Below, piece by piece: positions 18,303 through 28,546 of a DNA stretch of 64,000 bases (position 1 is the stretch's first letter; every line of letters starts with the position of its first letter). Under the pieces are notes generated by a model that worked only from the letters and a program-made list of their open reading frames with translations, was not told where the DNA came from and did no database searches. The translations under genes and the position numbers were made by a program. The stretch comes from Acidobacteria bacterium RIFCSPLOWO2_12_FULL_68_19 (GTDB lineage: Bacteria; Acidobacteriota; Vicinamibacteria; Vicinamibacterales; UBA2999), in the NCBI GenBank assembly GCA_001767525.1, contig MELF01000017.1, positions 137,556 through 201,555 on the forward strand. Reading direction: 5' to 3'.

Positions 18303-19304
18303 ATGAAGGCAGTTGTCCTCCGTGCGCTCGGCGAACCTGAAGTCCTCCGGATTGAGGAGGCGCCCGATCCGCAGCCGGAGCGGGGCGAAGCGGTGGTCAG
18401 GCTGCGGGCGGCGGCGCTCAATCACCGGGACGTCTGGATCCGCACGGGACGCTACGCCGGCATCACGCTGCCGGTCATCCTCGGCTCCGACGGCGCCGGC
18501 GAAGTCGTTGAAACGGGCGCGGACGTGGATCCCGCGTGGCGCGGACGCGCGGTCGTGATCGACCCGACGTTCAACTGGGGCGACGACGAGCGCGCGCAGG
18601 GTCCGGCCTTTCAGATTCTCGGCCTGCCCGGCGATGGCACGTACGCGGACCTCGTCCGGGTCCCCGCCGACGCGCTGCACGACAAGCCTCCCCATCTCTC
18701 CTTCGAGGAGGCGGCGGCCGTGCCGCTGGCGTCCGTCACGGCGTACCGCGCGCTCGTCACCCGCGGGCGGATTGCGGCCGGTGAGACCGTCGTCGTCACC
18801 GGGATCGGCGGCGGCGTCGCGACGTGCGCCCTGCTCATCGGCGCCCGTCTGGGCGCCAAGGTGTACGTGACGTCGGGAAGCGACGCGAAGCTCGACACGG
18901 CGCGCCGGCACGGCGCCGCCGGCGGCGTCAGCTACCACGACCCGGAATGGCCGAAAGCTCTCGTCGCGCAGATCGGCGGTCGGCCCGACGTGGTCGTCGA
19001 CGGCGCCGGCGGCGACACCTTCAACAAGGCGCTCGACCTGGTCACACCCGGCGGCCGCGTCGTCTCGTACGGCGCGACGCTCGGGCCCGTCCAGAACCTG
19101 GAGGTGCGGCGCATCTTCTGGAAGCAGCTGAACGTGCTGGGCAGCACGATGGGCACCCGGCGCGATTTCGCCGCGATGCTCCGGCTCTACGCCGACGGCC
19201 TGCGGCCGATTGTCGACACGGTGCTGCCGCTCGACCAGGCGGCGCAGGCGCATCGCCGGATGGAAGAAGGACGGCAGTTCGGGAAGATCGTCCTGAGGAT
19301 CTGA
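18303..19304 (+). CDS. Zinc-binding-type MDR alcohol dehydrogenase/quinone oxidoreductase
   Basis: LRAAALNHRDVWIRTGRYAGITLPVILGSDGAGEV; VVTGIGGGVATCALLIG. Confidence 0.87.
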   Translation: MKAVVLRALGEPEVLRIEEAPDPQPERGEAVVRLRAAALNHRDVWIRTGRYAGITLPVILGSDGAGEVVETGADVDPAWRGRAVVIDPTFNWGDDERAQGPAFQILGLPGDGTYADLVRVPADALHDKPPHLSFEEAAAVPLASVTAYRALVTRGRIAAGETVVVTGIGGGVATCALLIGARLGAKVYVTSGSDAKLDTARRHGAAGGVSYHDPEWPKALVAQIGGRPDVVVDGAGGDTFNKALDLVTPGGRVVSYGATLGPVQNLEVRRIFWKQLNVLGSTMGTRRDFAAMLRLYADGLRPIVDTVLPLDQAAQAHRRMEEGRQFGKIVLRI

Positions 19305-19314
19305 GAAAGACGCC

Positions 19315-19340
19315 CCACGGAACACCGAGGCACCGAGAAA
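19315..19340. repeat. 9-nt periodic intergenic repeat (CACGGAA/CACCGAGG/CACCGAGAA)
   Basis: ccacggaacaccgaggcaccgagaaa between convergent genes. Confidence 0.65.
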
Positions 19341-19348
19341 TCTCCTTT

Positions 19349-22342
19349 CTAGAATTGCGTGCGGAAGCCGAGCTGCAGCACCCGCGGCGCGTAGGCGATG
19401 TTGGTATGCGGGTTCGGCCGTCCGAACCGGGCGTTCTGCTCGTTGCGCACGTACGTCTCGTAGTTGGCGCGGTCGAACAGATTGAACACCTCGGCGATGC
19501 CGTCGATGCTCACGCGGCTGCCCAGTCGAAATCGACGCTGCACGCGCAGGTCGACGCGGTGCATCGACTTCCTGTCCAGGCTCCTGCGGGCGATCAGGGT
19601 GCCGTCCCGGCGAAGCCGGCTGTCGGCCTCCTGCAGGCCGACCTTGCCGCGTACATCCACGCCGGCCTGTGGAGTCTCCCAACCCTCATCGCCGTACACG
19701 TAGAGGCCGCTCAGTTGGAACCCGTATCCGGCGTCCCAGATGCCATTGAACGTGGCGCGATGGCGCTGGCTCGTGCCGGTGCCGTCGCCGTCCTCGGCGA
19801 GGTACCAGTCGTTCTCCGCGATGTCCGGCGCCAGGGTCACGGGCACGTCACACGTGAAACCAGTGGCCGCGGTCCACGTCATCGGGTTGCCGCACCCGGG
19901 ATTGAGCGGCAACTGGTCGAAGTTCCATTGGGCGCCGAGCGAGTAGGTCGCCGACGCCTGCCACCGGTTGCTCATGCGCTTGGTGAGTCCCACCTGGAGC
20001 GCGTGGTACCGCTGGTCCCGATCGGCGCGGTTGATGCTGAGATTGCCCCAGTCCGGATACGGCCTGCGGCTGATGTCGTTGAACGGAAAGTTGGCGCCCG
20101 TCGCCGGGTCGAACGACAGATTGATGTTGCGCGACACGATGATGTCCTGGTTCCCCGTGTACACCCAGTCGGCCTCGACGGCCATCATGCTGGTCAGCTG
20201 TCGCTGGACGCCGAGAGACGCCTGATGGCTGAAGGGCGACTTCAGATCGGGTGCCACGAAGTTCAGCTGCAGCGTGGGACGCAGGCACCCCGTCCGCCGT
20301 TCGACCGAGCAGAGGAGACGGGCAGCCTGTTCGTAGGTTGGCGCAGGCCCGTTGAACGGATTGGCGGCGAAATCGGGCCGCCCGTCGTTCAGAATCTGCG
20401 GCGTGATCTGCTGGACATTGCGCAGCGTGAAGATGGCAGGCTGGCCGGTCATCTCGGCGTAGTACATGCCGTACCCGCCGCGCAGCACCGTCCGCTCGAT
20501 GAGCGAATAGGCGAACCCCAGCCGTGGTCCCCAGTTGTTCGTGTCGTCCGGGCGGCCCGCCTCGATGAACGGCGGGTACGATACCCAGTTGACGAACGCG
20601 CCGATGGACAGGTCGTGGCGCAGTCCGAGGTTCAGGGTGAGGCGCGGCGTCACGGCCCAGTTGTCCTGAAACCAGGATGCGTAGACGTGGCGCGGAGCGT
20701 ACTCGGTGAATCCGGAGTTCCCGGACGGCCGCGAGTACGGTGAGCTGTCCATCGCGATCGCCCGCTGATAGAAGCGCGTGATCGGCGACAGCGGCGCCAG
20801 ATTCCACGTCGAGACGTCCCACACGTCCCCGATGAGAGCCTCGATATTGGCGGGGACCGGGCCGCCTCGCATGTCGAATTGCCCCATGCACTGGTTGCAG
20901 ACGTCCTCGAACGTGAAGTGGTACATGTACTCGCCGCCGATGCGCAGGTCGTGGCGGCCGCCCCGGTTGAACGAGAGGCTGAGGTCGTCGCGAGCCGTGT
21001 AGAAATCCTCGCCAATGTCCTGCGGCGTGATCGCGTGCGTCTGTCCGAGCGTGAACCCGTTCATCAGGATGTTCGGCGCGCCGATCCCTGGAGTCATGCC
21101 CGGCAGCGTGTTCGAGTTCCTGACGTGCGCGTACTGATTCCAGTGGAACATGCTGTGGCCGCCCTTGACTTCGTTGACGGCCCGGTTCCCGAGCACCTGC
21201 GTCCAGGTCGCCAGCACCTGCTCGCTGCGCCGGTTCGTCCCGATTGCCGACGCCATCGTCCGATCGGACCCCCCGGTATAGCGCGAGTCGTAGGGGATCC
21301 GGTTGTCGTACCGCGACAGACGCACCGACAGGCGGTTCTGCGGCGAGAACTGGTAGTCGACGCGGCCGAGCTGTTTGTACTCCTTGCGCGTACCGATCAG
21401 GCTGCCGTTGAACTTGGGGTACGGCGTCGTGTAGGTGAACGTCTGCGGCTCCCGCTCGTACTCGAAACTGCCGAAGAAGTGGAACCGGTCCTTCCGGATC
21501 GGGCCGCCAAACGTCGTGCTGATCTGCTGGTTGGAGTACGGCAGGACCCGTCCAACGACGTGATCGGCCGCATTGAACCGGTCGCTGCGGAAGTAGCCCG
21601 AAAAGGTGCCCGCGTACTGGTTCGTCCCCGACTTCGTCACCGCGTTCACCTGCACGCCCATCGACCGCCCCTGGCTGGCGTCGAACCGGTTGGCGACGAA
21701 CTCGAATTCGCCGATCGCGTCACGGCTGTAGCGCGGCTGGCCGAAGCCGAGCGCCACCATGTTGGTGACTTGCTGGCCGTCGAGGTTCATCTGGACGCCG
21801 ACGCTCGAGACCTCCGACGTGACGGGAACCTCCCGCACCGCGTTCACGCGGCTGCCGGGCGCCAGCATCGTCAGGTTCATCCAGTTGCGCCCCTGGACCG
21901 GGAGCTCCTGCATCTGCCGGGGGTCGATGTTGCCGGACACCCGCGACCGGGTGACGTCGACGAGCGGCGCCTCCGCGGTGACGGTCACCGTCTCCTGCAG
22001 CGCCGCCGGCTGCATCTCGATGTTGACGACGACCTGCTGCCCCACGAGCACTTCCACGCCGGCTCGTGTGACGGTCGCGAATCCGGACAGATCCGCCGAG
22101 ATACGGTAGAGGCCGACGCGGACGGCCAGCCGATACCCGCCGGCCTCGTCGGTGACCGCCTCGAAGCTGTTGCCGGTCGCCTCGTGAACGGCGCGAACGA
22201 CGACGCCCGGCAGGACGCCGCCGGTGGTATCTCTCACGGCGCCGCTGAGCACCGCCTCCTGTTGCGCAAAGCTCGCGACGGGAACGACGAACGCGGCCAC
22301 GAGCACGACGAACAGACGAACGAAAGGCTGTTTCATATCCAT
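19349..22342 (-). CDS. TonB-dependent receptor, Oar-like, with carboxypeptidase-regulatory-like N-terminal domain
   Basis: Signal peptide, QEAVLSGAVRDTTGGVLPGV, ETVTVTAEAPLVD, plug ELPVQGRNWMNL, barrel ending RVLQLGFRTQF. The track's 1648-aa ORF reads through from an out-of-frame acs region. Confidence 0.9.
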   Translation of the reverse strand: MDMKQPFVRLFVVLVAAFVVPVASFAQQEAVLSGAVRDTTGGVLPGVVVRAVHEATGNSFEAVTDEAGGYRLAVRVGLYRISADLSGFATVTRAGVEVLVGQQVVVNIEMQPAALQETVTVTAEAPLVDVTRSRVSGNIDPRQMQELPVQGRNWMNLTMLAPGSRVNAVREVPVTSEVSSVGVQMNLDGQQVTNMVALGFGQPRYSRDAIGEFEFVANRFDASQGRSMGVQVNAVTKSGTNQYAGTFSGYFRSDRFNAADHVVGRVLPYSNQQISTTFGGPIRKDRFHFFGSFEYEREPQTFTYTTPYPKFNGSLIGTRKEYKQLGRVDYQFSPQNRLSVRLSRYDNRIPYDSRYTGGSDRTMASAIGTNRRSEQVLATWTQVLGNRAVNEVKGGHSMFHWNQYAHVRNSNTLPGMTPGIGAPNILMNGFTLGQTHAITPQDIGEDFYTARDDLSLSFNRGGRHDLRIGGEYMYHFTFEDVCNQCMGQFDMRGGPVPANIEALIGDVWDVSTWNLAPLSPITRFYQRAIAMDSSPYSRPSGNSGFTEYAPRHVYASWFQDNWAVTPRLTLNLGLRHDLSIGAFVNWVSYPPFIEAGRPDDTNNWGPRLGFAYSLIERTVLRGGYGMYYAEMTGQPAIFTLRNVQQITPQILNDGRPDFAANPFNGPAPTYEQAARLLCSVERRTGCLRPTLQLNFVAPDLKSPFSHQASLGVQRQLTSMMAVEADWVYTGNQDIIVSRNINLSFDPATGANFPFNDISRRPYPDWGNLSINRADRDQRYHALQVGLTKRMSNRWQASATYSLGAQWNFDQLPLNPGCGNPMTWTAATGFTCDVPVTLAPDIAENDWYLAEDGDGTGTSQRHRATFNGIWDAGYGFQLSGLYVYGDEGWETPQAGVDVRGKVGLQEADSRLRRDGTLIARRSLDRKSMHRVDLRVQRRFRLGSRVSIDGIAEVFNLFDRANYETYVRNEQNARFGRPNPHTNIAYAPRVLQLGFRTQF

Positions 22343-22356
22343 CTCCGTTCTTCCGG

Positions 22357-24444
22357 TCATTCCTGTTCGCCGAAGCGCTTGACGTCCTCGGGGCCTTCCT
22401 GCAGCTCCACGGGGCCCTCGCCCTGCACCTGTTTGCGAATCTGCTCGACGATCTCCGGGTTGGCGAGCGTCGTGACGTCGCCGGTGTCCATCCGGTTGGA
22501 AATGGCCGCCAGGATCCGCCGCATGATCTTGCCGGACCGCGTCTTGGGCAGGTCCGGGACGATGTGCACCGATTTCGGCCGGGCGATCTTTCCGATGATC
22601 GTCTCCACCGTCGCAACGATGTGCTCGGACACCTGCCGGCTCTCGGCCACGCCCGGTTTGAGCGACACGTAGATCGTGGGCATGCGCCCTTTGATCTCGT
22701 CGACGACCGGCACCACGGCCGCCTCGGCGACCTGCGGCACGGTGAGGCACGCCGACTCGATTTCCTTCGTTCCGAGCCGGTGCCCCGCCACGTTGATCAC
22801 GTCGTCGACGCGGCCGAGGATGCGGTAGTAGCCGTCGGCAGCCCACACGGCGCCGTCGGCGGCGAAGTACGGCCAGTCGCGCCAGTCCTTGCTCTCCGGG
22901 TTCTTGCAGTACTTCGAGTAGTACTGGCGGACGAACCGCTCGTCGTCGTTGAGGATCGTCTGCATGATGCCCGGCCACGGGTTGCGGATGCCCAAATTGC
23001 CGGCGCGGCCGGAGCCCTTCGTCAGCTCCTTCCCGTTCTCGTCGTAGATGACGGGGAAGATGCCGAGCGCCGGCGGTCCGGCGCTGCCCGGCTTCATCGG
23101 ATCGAGCGCCGGCTTGGTCGTGATGAGGAATCCGCCGGTCTCGGTCTGCCACCACGTATCGACGATGACCGCCTCCCCTTTGCCGACGACCTCGTGGTAC
23201 CAGCGCCAGGCTTCCGGTTCGATCGGCTCGCCGACCGTCGTCATGTGCTTGAAGCGGTAGTGATACTTGAGCGGCTCGTTCGGCCCCGCCTTGCGCAGCA
23301 TCCGGATGGCCGTCGGCGACGTGTGGAAGATGTTCACGTCGAGCTGCTCGGCGATGCGCCAGGGCCGCCCGGCGTCCGGATAGCCTGGAACGCCCTCGTA
23401 GATCACCGACGTCGCCGCCAGCGAGAGCGGCCCGTAGACGATGTAGGAGTGGCCGGTGATCCAGCCGATATCGGCCATGCACCAGTAGACGTCCTCGGGA
23501 CGAAGGTCCTGGTAGTACTTCGCCGTCCCGGTGACGTAGGCGAGATAGCCGCCGGTGCGGTGCTGGCATCCCTTGGGCTTGCCGGTCGAGCCGCTCGTGT
23601 ACATGAGGAACAGGGGGTGCTCGGCGTCGAGCGACACCGGCGCGACCTTGGCGCGTCGGACGTTCTCGAGCAGGTCGTCCATGTAATGGTCGCGCCCTGG
23701 CACCATCGCGGTCTTCGACAGGTTCTCCCCGTGCCGCCGCCGCCACACGAGCACCTTGTCGACCCTCAGCCCCTCGGCCGCGGCGGTCCGCACCGCCAGG
23801 TCGGCGCTCGCCTTGTGGTCGACGAGCTTGCCGTTGCGCCAGTACGCGTCGGCGTAGATCATCACGCGGCTGCCCGAATCGGCCGCCCGGAGCCCGGCCG
23901 CCTCGCCGCTGAAGCCGCCGAACACGACCGAATGGACGATCCCGAGCCGCGCGCACGCCAGCATCGTGATTGGCAGCTCCAGGATCATCGGCATGTGGAT
24001 GGTGACCCGGTCGCCCGCCTCGAGGCCACAGAAGTCGCGCAGCACCGCCGCGGCTTCGTTCACGCGCGTGTACAGTTCCTGGTAGGTCAGCGCCCGAATC
24101 GGCTCCGTCTCGGATTCGGGCACGAAGATCAGCGCCGCCTTGTTCTTGTCTCTCGCCAGGTGCCGATCCACGCAGTTGTAGCAGGCGTTCAGCCTCCCGC
24201 CGACGAACCACTTCCAGAACGGCGGATGGCTCGTATCGAGCGTGGTGTGCCAGTAACGGTCCCATACGAGCAGGTCCGCGTACTCCCTGAAGCACTCGGG
24301 GAAGTGCTCTTCCGTGAAGCGCTCGAGAACAGCCGGATCGACCAGGTTCGCCTGTCCGATGAACCGCGCCGGCGGATGAACGTATTCCTCTTCCTTCCAG
24401 TGAACCGCAATTTCGCTCGCGTCGGTTCTCGCTACAGTGCTCAT
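22357..24444 (-). CDS. acs: Acetate-CoA ligase
   Basis: YTSGSTGKPKGCQH, WWQTETGG, GRVDDVINVAGHRLGT, KTRSGKIMRR. Confidence 0.95.
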   Translation of the reverse strand: MSTVARTDASEIAVHWKEEEYVHPPARFIGQANLVDPAVLERFTEEHFPECFREYADLLVWDRYWHTTLDTSHPPFWKWFVGGRLNACYNCVDRHLARDKNKAALIFVPESETEPIRALTYQELYTRVNEAAAVLRDFCGLEAGDRVTIHMPMILELPITMLACARLGIVHSVVFGGFSGEAAGLRAADSGSRVMIYADAYWRNGKLVDHKASADLAVRTAAAEGLRVDKVLVWRRRHGENLSKTAMVPGRDHYMDDLLENVRRAKVAPVSLDAEHPLFLMYTSGSTGKPKGCQHRTGGYLAYVTGTAKYYQDLRPEDVYWCMADIGWITGHSYIVYGPLSLAATSVIYEGVPGYPDAGRPWRIAEQLDVNIFHTSPTAIRMLRKAGPNEPLKYHYRFKHMTTVGEPIEPEAWRWYHEVVGKGEAVIVDTWWQTETGGFLITTKPALDPMKPGSAGPPALGIFPVIYDENGKELTKGSGRAGNLGIRNPWPGIMQTILNDDERFVRQYYSKYCKNPESKDWRDWPYFAADGAVWAADGYYRILGRVDDVINVAGHRLGTKEIESACLTVPQVAEAAVVPVVDEIKGRMPTIYVSLKPGVAESRQVSEHIVATVETIIGKIARPKSVHIVPDLPKTRSGKIMRRILAAISNRMDTGDVTTLANPEIVEQIRKQVQGEGPVELQEGPEDVKRFGEQE

Positions 24445-24465
24445 ATCTCCTGGTCTCCTAGGAAT

Positions 24466-25701
24466 TCACGCTCGCGCGGCCGATGGGCTCACCGAGGCCG
24501 CCGGGCTCGCCACGCCGGGCGGCCGCGCCACCGCGAGCGATCCGAACGACACGAGCGCCAGCGCTCCAGCTGCGTAGAACGCGTACCGATAGTCGCCGAA
24601 CGCGTCGAACACCTGCGCGCCGATCATCGGGCCGAGGATGCCAGCCACGCCCCAGGCGCTGAACAGCAGGCCGTAGTTCATACCCAGGTGGCGGGTGCCG
24701 TAGAAGTCGGCGGTCGTCGAGGCGAAGACCGACAACTGCGTGCCGTAGCACCAGTAGACAGCCACGGCCAGCAGATAGAAGAGGACCAGCTCCCCACGCG
24801 CGATGAACCACGTCGGCATCGCGACGGCCGACAGCAGCACCATGACGCGCAGCGTCGTCAGCCGGCCGAGCGTGTCCGACAGCCACCCGGACAGGATCCG
24901 GCCGCCGGCATTGCCGACGGCGCCGATCGTGATGGCAAACGTCGCCGCGGCGGCGGTCAGCCCGGCTGCCCGCGCGAACGGCACGAGCTGGCTGATTACC
25001 ATCAGACCGGCGGTTGCGCCCAGGCAGTAGGCGATCCACAGCGCGTAGAAGGTCGGCGTCCTCACCATGTCGGCGGTGGTCCAGTCGCGGGTACTGCGCT
25101 GGACCGCCGCGCCCGCCGCCGACCGCGTCCATCCCGGCGGCTGATAGCCGGCTGGCGGGTTCCGGAGCAAACACGCCCCGATCATGCCCATCACGAAGAA
25201 GAGCACGCCGAGAATCTGGAACGCCGGCCGCCAGCCGACGCCGCCGATGAGGGACGTCGCGACGGGGCCGAAGATCGCCGAGCCGGCACCGTAGCCACCC
25301 ACCATCAGGCCGACGACCAGACCCCGCTTGTCGGGAAACCATTTCGAGGCGACCGGTACCGGCGTGGCATAGCCGAACCCGTTGCCCAGGCCAACGACGA
25401 CGCCGAACATCGCGTAGAGATAGAGGAGCGAGGTGGTGAAGCTCGACAGGATGAAGCCGAGGCCGACCAGCGTCCCGCCGATGGCGGCGCAGATCCGCGG
25501 ACCCCGCAGGTCCTGCAGCCGCCCCGCCACGATGAACGATGCGGCGAAGGTCACGATCGCGATCGTGAAGGTCCATGACGTTTGCGCGCGCGTCCAGCCG
25601 AACTCCTGTTCGAGCGGCAGCACGAACACACTCCACGCGTAGAGCGCGCCGAGCGCCAGGTTCATGCATACACCACCGACAACGGGCAGCCATCGATTCA
25701 T
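24466..25701 (-). CDS. MFS transporter, OFA (oxalate/formate antiporter)-like
   Basis: NLALGALYAWSVFVLPLEQEFGWTRAQTSWTFTIAI...GGYGAGSAIF, 12-TM pattern. Confidence 0.87.
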   Translation of the reverse strand: MNRWLPVVGGVCMNLALGALYAWSVFVLPLEQEFGWTRAQTSWTFTIAIVTFAASFIVAGRLQDLRGPRICAAIGGTLVGLGFILSSFTTSLLYLYAMFGVVVGLGNGFGYATPVPVASKWFPDKRGLVVGLMVGGYGAGSAIFGPVATSLIGGVGWRPAFQILGVLFFVMGMIGACLLRNPPAGYQPPGWTRSAAGAAVQRSTRDWTTADMVRTPTFYALWIAYCLGATAGLMVISQLVPFARAAGLTAAAATFAITIGAVGNAGGRILSGWLSDTLGRLTTLRVMVLLSAVAMPTWFIARGELVLFYLLAVAVYWCYGTQLSVFASTTADFYGTRHLGMNYGLLFSAWGVAGILGPMIGAQVFDAFGDYRYAFYAAGALALVSFGSLAVARPPGVASPAASVSPSAARA

Positions 25702-25799
25702 GTCTCGCTCCTGACGACTGGAGTCGGTTGCCGAAGGCCGTTCGCCGCGCCGCTCGGGCCCTCGACGCAGAAGAACGGGATAATAGTAGACTTCCGCCA

Positions 25800-27260
25800 A
25801 TGCCGGCAACTCTCGACGCGCGGATCGTGCGCGAACTCGAACGCATCTCGGGCGGCGGCAGCATCGTGCGCGAACGGCTGGAACTGCTCACCTACGAGTG
25901 CGATGCGCTCCCGCACATGCGCGCCGAGCCCGCGCTCGTCGTGTTGCCGAGTTCAGCCGCGGAGATCCAGGCGATCGTCCGCATCTGCAGCCGCGAAGGC
26001 GTGCCGTTTGTCGCACGCGGCCACGGCACGGGACTCTCGGGAGGCGCGCTTCCCGTGCCGGGTGGGGTCGTGATCGGCCTCTCCCGTCTCAATCGAGTCC
26101 TCGACATCGATGTCCCGAATCGCCGCGTCACGGTGGAACCGGGCGTCACCAACCTGGAGATCACGCGGCGCGTGGCGCCCTACGGCTATTACTACGCGCC
26201 CGATCCGTCCAGCCAGCAGGTGTGCTCGATTGGCGGGAACGTCGCGGAAAACTCCGGAGGAGCGCACTGCCTGAAGTACGGGTTCACCACGCACCACGTG
26301 CTGGCGCTCGACGCCGTGATGCCCGACGGCGAGCTGGTGCACCTCGACAGCGCCATGGCCGGCGGAACGGGGCCCGATCTGGTCGGGTTGATCGTCGGAT
26401 CGGAAGGCACGTTGGCGGTCGTGACGCGCGCGGTCGTCCGCATCCTGCGGCGGCCCGAAAGCGTGCGCACCCTGCTCGCGGCGTTCGACAGCATCAGCGG
26501 CGCCGGCGCGGCCGTCTCGGACATCATCGCCGCCGGCATCGTCCCCGGCGCCGTCGAAATGATGGACGCCCTCGCGATCGAGGCGGCCGAAGCGGCGGTG
26601 CATCCCGGATTCCCCGCAGCGGACGCCGTGCTGATCGTCGAATTGGACGGTCCCGAACCTGAAGTGGCGGAACTCTTTCCGCTCGCGGAGCAGATCTGCC
26701 GACGTACCGGCGCCACCAGCATCGAGGTCGCCACGAGCGACGCGCACCGTGCGCGCATCTGGACGGGGCGGAAGGCCGCCTTCGCCGCCATGGGGCGCGT
26801 GTCGCCGAACTACTACGTGCAGGACGGCGTGGTGCCGCGCACCAAGCTCCCCGAGGTGCTGGGCCGGGTCCGGCAGCTCGAAGCGCGGTGCGGCCTTCGG
26901 ATCGCCAACGTCTTCCATGCCGGCGACGGCAACCTCCATCCGCTCATCTGCTACGACGAGAAGGTGCCCGGACAGGCCGACCGCGCCGTCGAAGCCGCCG
27001 GCGAGATCCTCACCTACTGCGTCGAGGCGGGCGGATCGATTACGGGCGAACATGGCGTCGGTATGGACAAGCGGGAGTTCATGCCGAAGATGTTCACCGA
27101 CGACGATCTCGACGTCATGCAGCGGGTGCGCGAGGCAATCGACCCGAAACGGCTGTGCAACCCGGGCAAGGTATTCCCGACGCCCAGGCTGTGCGGCGAG
27201 GTGCCGGGCCCGTACCGCGAGCATCCGACCGAAAAGGCCGGCCTGGCCGAACGGTTCTGA
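25800..27260 (+). CDS. glcD: Glycolate oxidase FAD-binding subunit
   Basis: FVARGHGTGLSGGALP, GNVAENSGGAHCLKYG, NVFHAGDGNLHPLICYD, GEHGVGMDKREFM. Confidence 0.92.
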   Translation: MPATLDARIVRELERISGGGSIVRERLELLTYECDALPHMRAEPALVVLPSSAAEIQAIVRICSREGVPFVARGHGTGLSGGALPVPGGVVIGLSRLNRVLDIDVPNRRVTVEPGVTNLEITRRVAPYGYYYAPDPSSQQVCSIGGNVAENSGGAHCLKYGFTTHHVLALDAVMPDGELVHLDSAMAGGTGPDLVGLIVGSEGTLAVVTRAVVRILRRPESVRTLLAAFDSISGAGAAVSDIIAAGIVPGAVEMMDALAIEAAEAAVHPGFPAADAVLIVELDGPEPEVAELFPLAEQICRRTGATSIEVATSDAHRARIWTGRKAAFAAMGRVSPNYYVQDGVVPRTKLPEVLGRVRQLEARCGLRIANVFHAGDGNLHPLICYDEKVPGQADRAVEAAGEILTYCVEAGGSITGEHGVGMDKREFMPKMFTDDDLDVMQRVREAIDPKRLCNPGKVFPTPRLCGEVPGPYREHPTEKAGLAERF

Positions 27261-28546
27261 TGACGGCGTCGCTCGACACGCTGCTGCAGGCGCCCATCCT
27301 GGCCGGCGCGCGCGTGCGCGCCGGCACGGATGCCGACCGCATCGACGGCGTTCGTCCGCGGCTCGTGGTGGAGCCGCGGACCGCCGAGGAGACGGCCGCC
27401 CTGCTGGCGTGGGCCTCGCGGGAGCGGCTGACGGTCGTCTTCCGGGGGGGCGGGACGAAGCTCGGATGGGGGCGCGTGCCGACCGCCGTCGATCTCCTCG
27501 TCAGCCTGCGCGGGCTCAACCGCGTGCTCGCGCACGAGCACGCCGATCTCACGGCGACGGTCGAGGCGGGCGCGACGCTCGAGGAATTCAACGCCTCACT
27601 CGGCCGCCACCGTCAGTGGCTGCCGGTCGACCCCGCGGGCGACGAGGCGACCGTCGGCGGCGCCGTCGCCACCAACGACACGGGGCCGCTGCGGCACCGC
27701 TACGGGACCCCGCGCGACTTGTTGATCGGCGTGCGGCTGGCCACCGCCGACGGACGGCTGGTCAAGGCGGGCGGCAGCGTCGTTAAGAACGTCGCCGGCT
27801 ACGACCTGGGAAGACTCGTGAGCGGATCGTTCGGCAGCCTGGCAGCCCTCGTCGGCGCCACGTTCAAGCTGCTGCCGATGCCGGCGTCCTCGCACACGCT
27901 CAGCGTGACGTTTCACGACAAGGATCGCGCGGCGGCCGCCGTCACACGGCTGAACGACAGCCAGCTGGAGCCGACGGCGATGGAACTGCAGGCGAGGCGT
28001 ACGGCGACCGGCGCAGTAGCCCCTGCGGGCCGTGAAGGCCCGCCCTACGTCTTGCTCGTGCGGTTTGCCACCTCGCCTGCCGCCGCCGCGGCGCAGGTCG
28101 AACAGGCGCGCGCGTTGGTCGGCGACGGCGAGGCGATCACCGGCGACGGCGAAGCGGCGCTCTGGCGCCGGTACCAGCGGCGGGCGTCCGCCTCGGCGGG
28201 TACTGTCATCAGGATGAGCTGGCTTCCCGCCGCGCTGGCACAGGTCCTCGCGCTCGTCGAGGAAGTCGGCCGCACCGAAGGGTCCGTCGAGCTCGTGGCG
28301 CGCGCGGGGATCGGCACCGGTCTGCTCCGGATTGACGGCGGCGTCGACTGGCAGATCGCGACAGTCGAACGGCTCCGCGCGCGGACCGAGACCGTCGCGC
28401 ACGTGACGATCCAGGACGCGCCGCCCGAGGTCAAGGCGAAGGTCGACGTGTGGGGCTCGCCCGGCGCGGAAGAGTCGGTGGCCTCGGCCATCAAACGCGC
28501 GCTCGATCCCGTCGGGATCCTCAATGCCGGCCGGGGGCCGGTCTGA
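27260..28546 (+). CDS. glcE: Glycolate oxidase FAD-binding subunit GlcE
   Basis: FRGGGTKLGWGR, GGAVATNDTGPLRHRYGTPRDLLIGV, NVAGYDLGRLVSGSFG; ATGA overlap with glcD. Confidence 0.9.
   Translation: MTASLDTLLQAPILAGARVRAGTDADRIDGVRPRLVVEPRTAEETAALLAWASRERLTVVFRGGGTKLGWGRVPTAVDLLVSLRGLNRVLAHEHADLTATVEAGATLEEFNASLGRHRQWLPVDPAGDEATVGGAVATNDTGPLRHRYGTPRDLLIGVRLATADGRLVKAGGSVVKNVAGYDLGRLVSGSFGSLAALVGATFKLLPMPASSHTLSVTFHDKDRAAAAVTRLNDSQLEPTAMELQARRTATGAVAPAGREGPPYVLLVRFATSPAAAAAQVEQARALVGDGEAITGDGEAALWRRYQRRASASAGTVIRMSWLPAALAQVLALVEEVGRTEGSVELVARAGIGTGLLRIDGGVDWQIATVERLRARTETVAHVTIQDAPPEVKAKVDVWGSPGAEESVASAIKRALDPVGILNAGRGPV

Noticed and set aside
19349-24295. 1648-aa single ORF suggesting a giant TBDR fusion
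   Set aside because: The N-terminal ~650 aa are out-of-frame Arg/Ala/Gly-rich translation of acs, which is intact in another frame (22357-24444). The real receptor starts near 22342.
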